Counted from the first letter of the stretch, positions 1 through 10,673 are shown. The stretch is 64,000 nucleotides of DNA from Bostrychus sinensis (GCA_020698575.1 CM036244.1:32338034-32402033); one strand, 5' to 3'. Notes: generated by a model from the letters alone, not told the origin. Program-made: numbers and translations.

Positions 1-612
1 GTGATATGAACAAAAGGAAATTTATTTTATTACTATTTTATTACTATTTTTACTATAGTGGCATTGTAGAAAAAGTGCTGTATTATGATGATGATGATGA
101 TGACTATTATTATTAGTAGTAGTAGTAGTTGTGGAAGTAGTAGTAGCAGAAGTAATAGTAGTAGTAGTATATGTGACAAGAGCAAAAGGACATTTATTAC
201 TATTTTATTCCTATTATTTAGAAAAAATGTCTATATTATCATTATTGTTAGTAGTAATAGTAATAGCTTTTTTTCTACCGCTGCGGTAGAAAATGAATGA
301 ATGAATAATAGTAATAGCAGTAGTAGTACTAGTAGTAGTATAACTGTTAATTTTACTACAAATATGTATCTTGTTATATTATTATTGGTTATTGTTATTG
401 TCACATTTTTGGTGCATACACATAACATCATAAACATGCAAACCAAATCCACAATAATAATAATAATAATAATAATAATAACGATGCATTTTACGACATT
501 TTACTGATGTGGATGTTATGTATTCTTTGCAGGCCAGTGGATGTTTGTGTGCATTTGTGAGTAGAGTATAAAGAAAAAAAAAGTCAAATGGACTCTTTTG
601 TGTGGTGTGCAG
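1..612 (+). other. kirrel3 intron (3' part) with trinucleotide repeats
   Basis: This is the end of the intron before the transmembrane exon. It is dominated by imperfect GTA/ATT-type triplet repeats, roughly 85-360, and an (AAT)n run at 453-480. The acceptor AG is at 611-612. The small open frames here are low-complexity poly-Ser, poly-Ile or poly-Met translations of the triplets and are not genes. Confidence 0.7.
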
Positions 613-720
613 AGACACTGAGGCTGGCTGTGATCATCGGAGTGGCAGTGGGGGCCTTCCTCGCTCTGTCCATCCTGCTCGGGACGCTGGGAGCTTTCTG
701 CTGCACCAGATTTCAGAGAA
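613..720 (+). CDS. kirrel3 transmembrane exon
   Basis: This exon encodes the single membrane-spanning helix of the Kirrel3 adhesion receptor. The translation from position 615 reads TLRLAVIIGVAVGAFLALSI, continues through a hydrophobic stretch to AFCC, then gives the basic stop-transfer residues TRFQR. The AVIIGVAVGA and AFCC-R-QR pattern is characteristic of KIRREL3. The acceptor is TGTGCAG at 606-612 and the donor is GTAAGA at 721. The exon opens with two bases finishing a codon and closes with one base of the next (phase 1 out), so it can join either the exon at 2586 or the one at 11063. In the family this helix follows five extracellular immunoglobulin domains, whose exons are outside the window. 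Reading on into the intron gives a longer open frame to 1007, but only the spliced part matches the family. The kirrel3a/3b/3-like ohnolog cannot be settled from this fragment. Confidence 0.9.
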
Positions 721-1069
721 GTAAGATCACACAAATATATAACAACCATTTAGAGGCATATTCTCAAGTTAAATTGGGTGAGTTTTGTGATGTTGGACTT
801 TTTACTTCCAAGAGTCTGGTTTACATGACATGCAGTTATAGTGAAGATAAATGGGTTGAAATGAATCTCTTTGATACAGCAACATCACTGAAACATGTCA
901 GTGCATACAGATTGTTGAGAGCCATTAAAAGCATTGCGGCCTGCAGTATATGCCAGAGAGTAAAACCTTGGATATTTTTATATTATAACACCAGAATAGA
1001 CTTGTGATAAATGGATTGTTTTCCTAATAATTAAAAAAAAAAGTGTAGGATCTGCACTAAATACCAAAT

Positions 1070-1975
1070 TTAAATCTCTGAATTTCAGTCACTGAAATCT
1101 CAGTACCGTATTTTCCAGACTATAAGTCGCTCCGGAGTATAAGTCGCATTGGTCAAAAAATGCATCATGAAGAGGAAAAAAAAAAACATATATAAGTCAC
1201 ATTTATTTAGAAATTTATGTCACAAAATCCAAGCCCAAGAACAAACATTTAATCTGGAAAGGCAAGTTATTCAACTACACAATAGCACACAGAACAACAG
1301 GCTGAATAGGTGTCCACATTAACAGTTATTCAGCTACACAGTAGCATAAAGAACAAACCTGGGAGGCTGAAGAGTCTAAACTAACATAACAAGCCAGCGA
1401 GTTCAACAAGAAAATTACCTGTAAGCAAGTTCACCAAGCTCCTGATCTCATTCCACATCACTGAATACTACTGACAGTAGTTGTCACAAGCCTAGAACGC
1501 CCTCTTGCGGCTGTAGACAGTAATGTTTAGTACTTGGTTCATGTCAGTCAGTCATGTTAAATTATATATATTTTAATGTTTAATGTATAAGTTGCACCTG
1601 ACTATAAGTTGCAGGACCAGTCAAACTATGAAAAAAAGTACAACATATGATCTGGAAAATATGGTATGTAATTTTTACTGTATTTTTTCAGTGATCAAAA
1701 TTTCAGAATAAAAAATTTGCCATTTTAAAAATGTGTAAAAATGCACACATGAGCTGGCAACTAGTGCTTCTGGTACAAATGGGGCAAGTGACAGGAACAT
1801 TTCATGCAAAATTTTTTGACAGCTTATTTTAGACTGAATTTGGCCAGATGTATTTAATGACAAGAAAAAGTATGTGCATCAGTTTTTCATTCGGCAAGCT
1901 AATTCAGAGTCTTTTTTTTTTTTTTTTTCACTGTTAAAAAAATTCTGAGATAGAAATTCAAAGGCATTTAAAATT
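1070..1975. mobile_element. Old palindromic MITE, copy 1 (interrupted)
   Basis: The flanks of the TA-MITE rejoin to match 25829-26268: 'ctctgaatttcag' on the left, then 'ttactgtattttttcagtga' and 'ttcagaataaaaaatt' on the right. The interior (about 1750-1850, including 'ggcaactagt' and 'tttcatgcaaaa') matches the other copy in inverted orientation, as expected when two copies with the same terminal inverted repeats inserted in opposite directions. The outer boundaries are approximate. Confidence 0.6.
1106..1664. mobile_element. TA-flanked MITE (Tc1/mariner-type target)
   Basis: The left end CCGTATTTTCCAGACTATAA is matched in inverse by the right end, which reads CTGGAAAATATGG on the plus strand. 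Both ends abut TA (1104-1105 and 1665-1666). The interior repeats 'tataagtcgc' modules, a dispersed teleost repeat. There is no coding capacity. It sits inside an older repeat, and a second copy of that host repeat near 25870 gives the empty site, supporting a TA duplication. Confidence 0.85.
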
Positions 1976-2585
1976 TTAAATCTGATTATCTTGCTTCCAT
2001 AGTTCTACCACTGGACACATAAAAAAGAAAAAAAAAAAGAAAAAAGGGTTAAAAAATACTAGTCTGACACATATTACTAATACTAGTACTGCTACTAATT
2101 CTACTGCTATCACTACCCAATGTGCCAAAAGGTCAAAAAATGCATTATTTTAGAGACTCAAGAAAACGTATTGTGGAGTTCTAATTGGTCCCAAAACTAT
2201 GATATTAAGGGCTTCTTATGTAAATATACTCTAAACCTCACTCTGCTATTACTGAAACATTTAACCTCTCCTGCCTTACAGCTTGAATTACAAAAAAACT
2301 GATATGCGTGCAGTTATGAAAATCTGTGTATTTTCATGGTCAATTTTGCAGAATCAAAGGTTACAGCAAGAAAAATCCATAATATTGATCCTTAATGTTT
2401 TGCAGTGGGGTACTCAGAAGTACTGCTAGCCTGAGCTGTTTGAGTGGCTTTTACTTTTCTTTTTAGTTCACGAGAGCTCTGGCCTTGAGATCTGCCTCTG
2501 TTTTAGTCTGACGCAGTTTTATTTAGCCTTGAATAAATATTTCTTTTTATGGCACTCTATATCTGTGATTTCTGATGTGTTGCAG

Positions 2586-2654
2586 AAGATGTCCATCTGG
2601 TGATGTCCTCGCTGCCTGTGTCACTGGCGCGCCAGAGAGACGGCAAAACTGAAA
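2586..2654 (+). CDS. kirrel3 candidate cassette exon (juxtamembrane insert)
   Basis: This 69-bp block has a good acceptor (TGTTGCAG ending 2585) and a consensus donor (GTAAGT at 2655). It begins with two bases completing a codon and ends with one, exactly the phase left by the exon ending at 720 and required by the exon starting at 11063. It can therefore be included or skipped without shifting the frame. Inclusion inserts 23 residues, KDVHLVMSSLPVSLARQRDG then KTE, right after the transmembrane stop-transfer segment. Mammalian KIRREL3 is known to have isoforms with an extra basic segment at this point. The fish sequence does not obviously match it, so homology is uncertain. Possible roles are in tail spacing or partner binding. 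The phase, splice sites and position are seen in the sequence; actual use is inferred. Confidence 0.7.
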
Positions 2655-2729
2655 GTAAGTTTTTAATAAATTAAGTTTAACTGTGTAAAAGTCAGTTTTG
2701 ACAAATAATTATAATAATAAGATGCGTCG

Positions 2730-3150
2730 TCCTAAATGCTGATAATAATAATAATAATAGCTTTAATTTATAAAGCGCCTTTCATGACACCAAAAACGCT
2801 TAAAAAAAACAAAAACAACAACACACAAGCAGAAAAAACAATCCAGGGAGGTTAGTGTTGGAGTGGACGGCCAGTTTAAACAGAAATGTTTTTAGAAGTG
2901 AATTGAATTGACCGATGGTTTCAGCTGATTGTGTGTGGAGGGAGTGTTGGGGCCTGGACACAGAAGGCTCTGTCTTCCATAGTCCTCAACCTGGAACGGG
3001 GAACAGTGAGCTGGGTGGTGGAAGAGGAGCAGAGAGTCCAGGAGGGTGAAGGAGGTCCGCGAGGTACTGAGGGGCCAGGGGAGGGGACCTGTAGGTGAGG
3101 AGGAGGATCTTGTATTGAATACAATATGTATGAGTGTGGGGGTGATGTGT
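2730..3150. repeat. Dispersed teleost repeat, decayed
   Basis: The segment starts near (AAT)n and 'tataaagcgcctttcatgac' and runs through G-rich text ending near 'taggtgaggaggaggatctt'. From memory this layout is a common interspersed fish repeat. No intact ends or coding sequence remain, and the superfamily was not determined. Confidence 0.5.
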
Positions 3151-3164
3151 TGCCAGGGTCTGGT

Positions 3165-4150
3165 GTGAGTCAGTGATGTGCGCTGAGGTTCATGGCTGGT
3201 GAGGCACTGACATTAGAGCAAGGGTGTCCAACTAAAATTGCTCGGGATCCAGAGAATTAACGTTCTACCTCTGCTGGGGTCCGAACAAATGTATAAAAAA
3301 AATGAATAATAATTACTTATTAATTAGTGTTTTTATGTATTTATTCTGGAGAAAAGCGTACAAAAGTACAAAAAAAAACATGCAGCTATCATTTCCACTT
3401 TGGCAGCAGCTGATGTTTAAACCTGGGTCAGACTCTGATTATACTGGAGAAGGATTTGTAGACAATTTCCCACTCTCCTCCAGGCAGCAGTATTTGGATA
3501 ACACTCATTTATTCATACTGAATGCAAATGATTTATGGGAGTGCAGCTTCATAATACAGGCTAAATGCGCAAATTAGCGGCTAATTAATATGCACATAGC
3601 TCGGTCCATTCACACCTCGTTGAAAAGAGCGGGTTATTTTCTGACCTGATATTTGAATCAGATCTTTAAGCTCTGGTGTTGGTCTTCCTTTATTATAATT
3701 AGATCCTGTTTCGTTTGGTAGTCCAGTTTTGAGACACTTTTAACATCCATGTATCTTCCATGTTTGGCTTTCATATGGGGCAGCAACGTGAACCTGTTAG
3801 CTTTTGTATGCCCCCTTCAGTCACCTCAAGCTTTTTTATCTGTGGTTTTATGTGATTAGCAAAACTAAATATGTAATACACAAATATTAAAAACATTAGC
3901 CTGACTGTGGAAAATTAGAGTGCACATTAAAAGTGTCTGAAAACTTTATATTGGAGATGTGAAGAGAAACAGACACTTGCCAATGACAAGCCTCAGCCCA
4001 GTTAGTGAGGGACTGCTCAGGCTGAGGTGAGGCTGCTCGCGTCTCGCCCATGTATTTGAACAGGGAATATGCAAATTCAGCGTTTTTGACGATGAAATCA
4101 TGGACATTATTGGATTCAAAAAGAAAATCAATATAAAGCAAAGACCAGAG
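3165..4150. mobile_element. hAT-like repeat remnant
   Basis: The left part 'cagtgatgtgcgctgaggtt' followed by 'catggctggtgaggcactga' resembles the end of a common non-autonomous fish hAT family. The interior continues to about 4150. I cannot place a right terminus or a target duplication, so the boundaries and superfamily are tentative. Confidence 0.4.
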
Positions 4151-4209
4151 AGCTAAAATGGAAAAGAATTTAATTTAATCATCATTTGTTTATTTTTTAC
4201 TCTTCATGA

Positions 4210-4642
4210 CAGAGGCGTAACATCAGGCAATGCAGCCAGTGCAACTGCACTGGGGCCCAGGAGGTTTAGGGGCCCATTAGAGTGAGCCCTTGTTCATCTG
4301 TGGTCAAGCCTGTGTTTAAAATATTAATAATAACTAGGAGCACCACATAAGTCTGTTACAGAAAAGCGTTTTTTGGACATAAATTCAACTTTAAATCCTG
4401 TTAATTTAAAAAACTTGGGGGAAAAAATGAAAAAATATACAAATTGTAGTAACAAATTTCACAAAATCTAAAAATTAAATATTAATAAGCCTGTTTTTCG
4501 TATCAATCTCCAGTAAAACAGTGATATTTTATCATTTAAAGAAGCCTAAAGCTCAAACCTGTAGTACTGAATGTGCTTCATAACTTTAGGGCCCATTCTG
4601 AAATCCTGCACTGGGGCCCCACATTACCAAGTTACGCCACTG
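4210..4642. mobile_element. Non-autonomous hAT element with intact 8-bp TSD
   Basis: The left end is CAGAGGCGTAACATCAGGCA and the right end is GTTACGCCACTG, inverted counterparts with hAT-type CAG/CTG termini. The 8 bases before (4202-4209) and after (4643-4650) are both CTTCATGA, a perfect target-site duplication. The 433-bp body has no coding potential. Confidence 0.9.
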
Positions 4643-4836
4643 CTTCATGATGAACTTTGTCCAAATCGCATACTGTCATGTACCTGGGCATATGGCTGGG
4701 TGACAGGAAGGGCATCTGGAGCAAAAACCTGCCAAATCAATGTGCAACTGGTTCGTTGTGGTGAACCTGAATGAAAATTCAAAATGCTGTTGTTACAGTT
4801 GGACAAAATGTTAGTCAAAACCTTTTCAGTCATGTA

Positions 4837-5316
4837 CAGTGCTCTCTATTGACACTTGATAAATAAGCAAAAAAGGCTGTAAAAATTGTCCTTTTTATTT
4901 TAACTTTGTGATGTTTTGTTCAAAATATTAAGTAAAAAAATCTGCAGTCACTGAAAAAAACACACAATTATAAGCACATCAGTTTTATTTAAAACAAAAA
5001 GGTAAATATACAGTATGTGTGCCAAAATTATTCGCACTTCTATGAATTCACATAATTGAAATGAAAAAACAAAACAAACAACCATGACTTTCCAATTCAG
5101 GGCAATAATTAACACTTTTAATTGTGTCTATTTTGTCCCAATGCACTGCCAAGAGGATGTTTCCAGTGTACCCAACAATCTCCACCAATCACTTCTGGAG
5201 AACTGCAGAAGTTAGTTGGGTCTTCGGGTCAGAAAGTCTCCAAAGCTACCATACAAAGTCACCTACATCAACACAAATTTGATCAAGAGTACAGCCAATA
5301 TTAGTGGAGGGCACTG
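4837..5316 (+). mobile_element. Deleted Tc1-like element with helix-turn-helix remnant
   Basis: The termini are CAGTGCTCTCTATT on the left and, in inverse, CAGTGCCCTCCACTAATATT on the right, each abutting TA (4835-4836, 5317-5318). This resembles a common fish Tc1 terminus. Near 5218-5285 the plus strand encodes SSGQKVSKATIQSHLHQH, which resembles part of the DNA-binding helix-turn-helix region of Tc1 transposases. The catalytic domain is gone, so this is a deletion derivative that could move only in trans. Confidence 0.75.
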
Positions 5317-6294
5317 TATGATTACAGTGGGTTTACGAAAATAGACTTTTAATGCAACACAGAACTCAAATGTCTCTTTAAAAAAAGCACATTTGAAAAC
5401 AACTGTTGCAGTGAGCATGTGCATTTTTATTGTGAATCCTTGTGAGACTACAGACTACAGACTTCAGATGTGTTAAAGTATAACAGCTTCCTTGTTTCCC
5501 AGTAGTTCAAATTGCAACTAAAACCGAGTACCTTTGAATTAATACAAAGAATATCTGCCTGTGTTTGACATCATACCAGCCTACACATGAACAGTATCTC
5601 TTCTATAGCACATATTCCATCTTTCTTATCCCCTAACTCCTGTTGTAGTGTGTTTCAAACGAATAAAAAATGCCAAAGCTGAAGCTGAACGTACACCAGA
5701 GACTCGAGTTGCTGCCTACTGGCTCTGTACAAGGATTCTGACAGAGCAGAGGCGGGGAACGTCTCCGAGACGAAACCCTCTGTCTGAGTTCTGGCGAAAC
5801 ATGGCAACAGGAGACGCAGCGCTTTCTGGATACATGCCAAAGTGATGGATCTTCTTCTCTATGAAAGTCTGCAGAAACATGGGAAATATGCAAAGAAGTG
5901 CATGTTGTTAGGTATTATAGGTGCAGAAAGTGACAGTGAAAAATCCTACAGAAAACAATTAGCATCAGAGTAGCACGCTTTGTGTTTTTCAAGTGTAATT
6001 GATTGTGGTGGGAGCACATGTGGGAGATAATTGCATTAGTTAAAACATACCACTTAAACAGTAAATAGCCAATGACCGGTCGCTCGTAAACAAAGTGTGG
6101 GCTGCATGCTATTGTTATGGCTGTAAGCGTAGCACTCGATAGCCACTCTCTGCTAATGACAGACTTGACTGTATGTGGAATAAGCTTCTTTCAAAACATC
6201 AAACAAACAATTACTGGAAAATTTAAAAAAGAGTGAAAGCTACATCGATCAGGTGTAACGTTATGACCGCTGACGGGTGAAAGTCAAAAACAGA

Positions 6295-6362
6295 TTATTC
6301 AATTCACTTTTATTGATATAGCCCTATATCACACCAGCAGGCATCTCAAAGGGCTTTACAAA
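6295..6362 (-). repeat. LINE-type 3' tail fragment
   Basis: The inverse of this segment reads like the 'gggctatat...aataaa...gaattgaat' tail seen in plus orientation at 38985-39045. This kind of tail is common at the 3' ends of fish retroelements. Confidence 0.5.
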
Positions 6363-6386
6363 CAGAGATAAACATGCAATCATACA

Positions 6387-6706
6387 TTATGGGGCTATTA
6401 TTGCAAAAAGATGTTTGTATTTGTGTTGTATGTTTGTATTAAGATGTGTGCGTATCAAGTTTTGTGTGTGCGTAATTAGATTTGTCCGTCTTTAATACGA
6501 TTTGTGTGCGTATTACGATTTGTGTGTGCGTAATACAATTTGTGTGCACAAATCTAATTACACGCCCGCAAATTGTATTACGCATGGACAAAAAGTATTA
6601 CTCACAAACAAATCGTAATACTCACACACAAAACTTGATACGCGCACATCTTAATACAGACAAATCTATTTCCACACACACAAATCTTACAATAATAGCC
6701 CCATAA
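6387..6706. mobile_element. Full-length hairpin MITE, 320 bp
   Basis: A perfect 17-bp terminal inverted repeat, TTATGGGGCTATTATTG, occurs at 6387-6403 and in inverse at 6690-6706. The whole body folds back on a centre near 6546/6547: the left arm is built of 'gtgtgcgtaatac/gattt' units and the right arm of their complements. TA at the edges of the GGGGC core fits a Tc1/mariner-type target, although TTA/TAA also fits. There is no coding sequence. Confidence 0.8.
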
Positions 6707-7296
6707 ACATACAGCACACAATCAGACATAAACAATAACAGTCCCAGGACATCCCCTGTCCTTATACTCTCTAACAGTTCACTCTTGGGGAGCTGGCCTG
6801 TGTGGAAGCTTATAAAAAATGAGAATGACGTAGGTCCATACTGGCTCATAGCGACTCCATCTGCCAATACCCAGCATTGATTGGTTAGTAGTTGGCAGGT
6901 GCGAGTCTGACATTGATGCTGGCATGTTGTCAATATGACATGGGGCCATTTTGCACTTGAATGGAAAAGTATTGGACATGACCCATTGACATCAGTTTGA
7001 AGACAGTGTTCGTCCAGGCTCCAGCTATAACATGGGCAACACTAATATTGGTGGGACAAATTCCTGCAAACGCCAGAAAGGGGGTTAAAAGTATGAATTC
7101 TCTGTGCTCTTGGATTGGGGAAAGCAAATTAATCTTATTGTAAAAGGAATCATTTTTTGAGAAAACTTGACTTTATTAGTAATATGTTTTAGCTGCTGGC
7201 ACACTCCAATAAGGGACACCCTCATTGGCTGTAGAATTAATGGCTGCTGGAGAAAGTAGGAGACTGTGTGTATTTTAGTGTAATTATTATTATGGT

Positions 7297-7669
7297 AAGG
7301 TATGGAGTGCAACAGCGCCTGAGGTACATTTTCCATAAATTTTTCCCATAGACATTTTGAAAAATGCGTATATTAAAAAGTTTAAAAGCTCGACGGAGGC
7401 TAATCAGCTATGTGGTAGCTAATGGTCATAGCACAATTAATTTAGAAAAAAAAAAAAGAAACATGTAACAAGGCAAAGCTACAAATGTATTTCTCAGAGT
7501 ATTCAAATTTAAGAATTTTCTTAATTTTTTTTTTTATTATTAATTAGCTGATTAGCCTCCAATTAACTTTTAACATCCGCATTTTTGTTAAAGTCCATGG
7601 GGGAAATCAATGGGGATTTCACTTACAGCACCAGAGGGGGGTGGGCACTGTTGCGCTCCATTGTACCTT
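7297..7669. mobile_element. MITE with long (about 125 bp) inverted arms
   Basis: The left arm begins 'aaggtatggagtgcaacagc' and the right arm ends 'gttgcgctccattgtacctt', its inverse. Similarity continues inward through 'gaggctaatcagct' on the left and its complement near 7545 on the right. A shorter relative lies at 24361-24503. Confidence 0.75.
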
Positions 7670-8236
7670 GACATGTTTCAGTCGCTTTCTTCTCATTGTC
7701 AAAAGGGTCATGTGACATGATTATGTGCAAGACATGATGTTTAACAAAGCGGTCATCACTCCAGAGATTTCACTGAGAAGGCCCTTGCCTTGGACAGTTA
7801 CCAGTTAGTTGCAGGGCTGATGCAGACAGATATTCTCTCACACATTCACCATAATAATTCTTAAAAATTATCAAGAAAAGCAACCTTGTTCTACTATTGT
7901 ACTCTTCAGAGCATGGCAGATATCTCCTAGCTATACGAGACTGACCTCATGCAAGATGCATCACCGAGGGCATCAGAGCTCTCTGTTTTACAGACTACTC
8001 AACTTCTGAACACAAAGTTTTGACTATTGAGCCCCATGCCTTCTCTTTCTTCATGTTGTCCTTGTGAAATGACTGCTTGGTGTTGTAATGTAGATTATAT
8101 TTCTCTCCCTGAAGAATGAATATCTCGATGTGTGATATTTACATTACCCCTATGTTTTGAGCCTTTGTTTTGAAAGTTTAATTTGACACTTGCCGCCTGT
8201 TTCCTGTGTTTATCTGGCTGTGGTTCTGCAGATCAT

Positions 8237-8776
8237 TAGCTGTGTCCCAATTCAACGGCTGCAGCCTTCGTCGGCTTCATTTGAAGGCTGATTACGTCAC
8301 AGTCGGCGCGACAGGGGTGTCCCAATTCGAAGGCTACGTCAAATGCAGCCCACGAATGCGGCCTTCCTTTCCCGCTGAACGAAGGCTGCATTGGGTGCAT
8401 CCTTCGCGGCCCAACATATCCCATGATGCACTGCGCGCTGCTTGTCTGACGTTCGAAGGTGGCAGAGGCGGAGAGAGCTGCTCAAACTCCTCCAGGAGTA
8501 AATTAAACAAAATAAAAAAATAAAATAAGTGTAATTTCTGGCTCCATTTCTGCTTATGTGACCAATGAATAAAGTGAATTAGCGAGCAGCTGCGGTCCTG
8601 GTTGCTAGGCGACAGCGGCGCAAACGTGAGAGGAGGAGCAGCTGTTGACGCACGCTCCGTGGACCAGACCGTCCCATTTCGACTCGGCCTTTGCGGTCCA
8701 CGAAGGCCACAAGAAGGAGTACCCTCTGTGGACCGCAACCTTCGAAGGCTGCAGCCGTTGAATTGGGACACAGCTA
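8237..8776. mobile_element. 540-bp MITE with perfect 34-bp terminal inverted repeats
   Basis: The first 34 bases (8237-8270, beginning TAGCTGTGTCCCAATTCAAC) are the exact reverse complement of 8743-8776. Internal copies of the CCCAATTC / GAAGGCT modules occur near 8320 and 8370. The body is GC-rich for this window. The terminal TA could be the duplicated target. The open frames across it are translations of the repeat and have no family match. Confidence 0.85.
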
Positions 8777-8935
8777 TTGTGTAACTCTGTAGAACTCCAA
8801 CTTCTCTTGAGCATGGTGTCATGGTGAGTTCTTCCTGGGTCGTGCTCAAGTCATCGCCGGTGTGAATTGACCGAAAGCAAAACCGAAAGCAGTTCATATG
8901 CGCTGCTGTTACATGCTAACATGTTGTTTTGGTTA

Positions 8936-9068
8936 GGGTGAACAGATTTTTAGACCCCAAAAACTGGGACATATTTTTTCCACTATTCACAGTTCATTTG
9001 AACAGACTGCATACATGTAGCCTAAAACTGGGACTGTCCCGGTTAGACAGGGACATCTGGTCACTATA
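8936..9068. mobile_element. Small MITE remnant
   Basis: The left part 'gtgaacagatttttagaccc' is imperfectly mirrored by 'gggacatctggtcac' on the right, with 'aaaactggga' and 'tgtcccgg' inside. It resembles a common short fish repeat. The boundaries are approximate. Confidence 0.45.
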
Positions 9069-9829
9069 GCTATAATATAAATTAGGGATGAGCTGTGTAC
9101 ATTAAAATGCAGTATTTAGGTCTGTTATTCCAAAGGGATTACATTTTGTTTTGTTTGTTTTAAGATGTTCAATAAAGATCAATCCTTACTCTATCTAATA
9201 CAGTGAATATAAACATCCTATCCTTTGGTAATCCTGGCTGCAGCCGTCTCCAGCGTGACCTCAGCTCACTTGCATGAACTCCATCTTGGTCACCGCTGCC
9301 TCCGATCCTGATCAATAGCTGCAATCTAATAATGCAGCTGTGTGTAGCCCTTCTGTGAGAATAAATATAAAACGCCTGGCCTGTCACAGTGATCAGTTTA
9401 CTCTACTCACCGCACCAACGACCCTCCGTAAAATGATCTTAAGTCTGCAACTTCCTTTTTTACTTTTAGCCAACTCTCTTTTGGCATTCTGAAGCGCTGC
9501 CTGCCGCATAAGAAGTTGTTGCAGCTGTGTAGTAAGTGCTGTCCGTGCACTATGTCGAACAGACTAATCAAACATGAGTCCCCAGGTACAGAGGCTGGGG
9601 AGCGGAGTGGTTTAGGGCTGCAGAGGGAATAGTTCTAAGGAACAGTGGGGAATGTGAGATGAGAAGAGCTTTCCGCAGATGACACACACAACATCTTCAG
9701 GCCAGGACCTTTATCTTAGAGCATTACACTGGATTTTTACTGTACGAGGCAGTGACAAAGCTGCTGGATCAACCCATTCTCACTCGAAGATTTGGACACT
9801 GGCTACTGATGCAGAGGGAGCACTGAAGT

Positions 9830-10120
9830 GTGAAGTGTGAAGGTGATGGGTTTGCCGAAATGTCCCAATGTTAAGCTATGTTCCCCAGTTTCTATGGACC
9901 GGAGAACATAGGTACTGGGGAGCTTAAGTATCTGTGCATTTGTAAAGGTACCTAAACTGTTCCCAAGTCCACAGAAACCAGCGAAAATACTAGAAAATGT
10001 TGGCACTTGTGCTTTTTGGTAAGTTCTAATGTTCCCTGACCTTTGCCCTAACCCTAATGGTCTTCAGGGAACATAGGTACTGGGGAACATTGGTACCCAG
10101 GAAACATAAGGCTGGCCCCG
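9830..10120 (-). repeat. Dispersed repeat ('gggaacataggtac' family), copy 1
   Basis: Several 'aacataggtactgggga' modules and 'ccctaaccctaa' occur here. Read in inverse, the segment matches 56460-56650 ('tttcctggtacctatgttcc', 'gttagggctaaggt'). It is a non-coding interspersed family in opposite orientation at the two sites. Confidence 0.65.
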
Positions 10121-10238
10121 AAAAATAACTACTGATGTTCATTGTACAACAAATGGGATAGCAGTAATAGCAGTTGTTGTAGCTGCATTAGTAGTAGTAG
10201 TTGAAGTAATAGAAGCAGTAGTCAAAGTGCGACCTGAG

Positions 10239-10673
10239 TTAAAATATCAATGTAATTTTAATTTTTTTTTACATTTTAGAACATTTCCCCAAAAACATAG
10301 AAACACAACCGCACTTCACTTCCTTAAACTTTTTGTATGATGCCATTTTACTACAAATTGAAAAATGTCTATGAGGAATCAGTGGAAATAGAGCTGTACA
10401 TAGTTGTTTTGGATAAATGAATGAGAACAAACTGGATGTAGAGGGCTTGTTGATTGGCCAGTGCTTCCTGGAGAGGGCAGAGGTTCATGGAAGAGACAGG
10501 TTAGGTTTGTAGAACAGAAAGTTCCGAGGCCACAGAAAGACTGTGCCAGAGAACAGAGTATTACTGAAACAGGCGTGAAGCAAAACACAACTCCGGGTAT
10601 GTTTTTGCTCAGAGAACAACATGTAACATATAACATGGTAGAAAGCTCAAAAAAGTTGAAGGAATGGGATTAA
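10239..10673 (-). mobile_element. TTAA-flanked MITE, copy d
   Basis: TTAA lies at both edges (10239-10242, 10670-10673). In inverse it carries the family core 'catacccggagttgtgtttt' and shares its middle, around 'caggaagcactggccaatca' in inverse, with the copy at 30495-31035. The TTAA target implies a piggyBac- or Kolobok-type source. Confidence 0.7.

Larger units (their letters stand above)
721..2585 (+). other. kirrel3 intron with nested MITEs
   Basis: This intron of 1865 bp has a GTAAGA donor and TGTTGCAG acceptor. It holds an old palindromic repeat (about 1070-1975) interrupted by a TA-flanked MITE (1106-1664). The remainder (about 1980-2580) is AT-rich with T and A runs and shows nothing else recognisable. 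Confidence 0.75.

Noticed and set aside
85..507. Poly-Ser/Ile/Met frames at the window start
   Set aside because: They are translations of triplet microsatellites.
588..1007. 139-codon open frame covering the transmembrane exon
   Set aside because: Only 613-720 matches KIRREL3; the rest is intron read-through after a consensus GTAAGA donor.
5648..5845. 65-codon frame, and overlapping minus frames, in the large intron
   Set aside because: No family resemblance and no paired splice sites in phase with kirrel3.
8206..8897. Several long frames across 8.2-8.9 kb
   Set aside because: They are produced by the GC-rich inverted-repeat element at 8237-8776.
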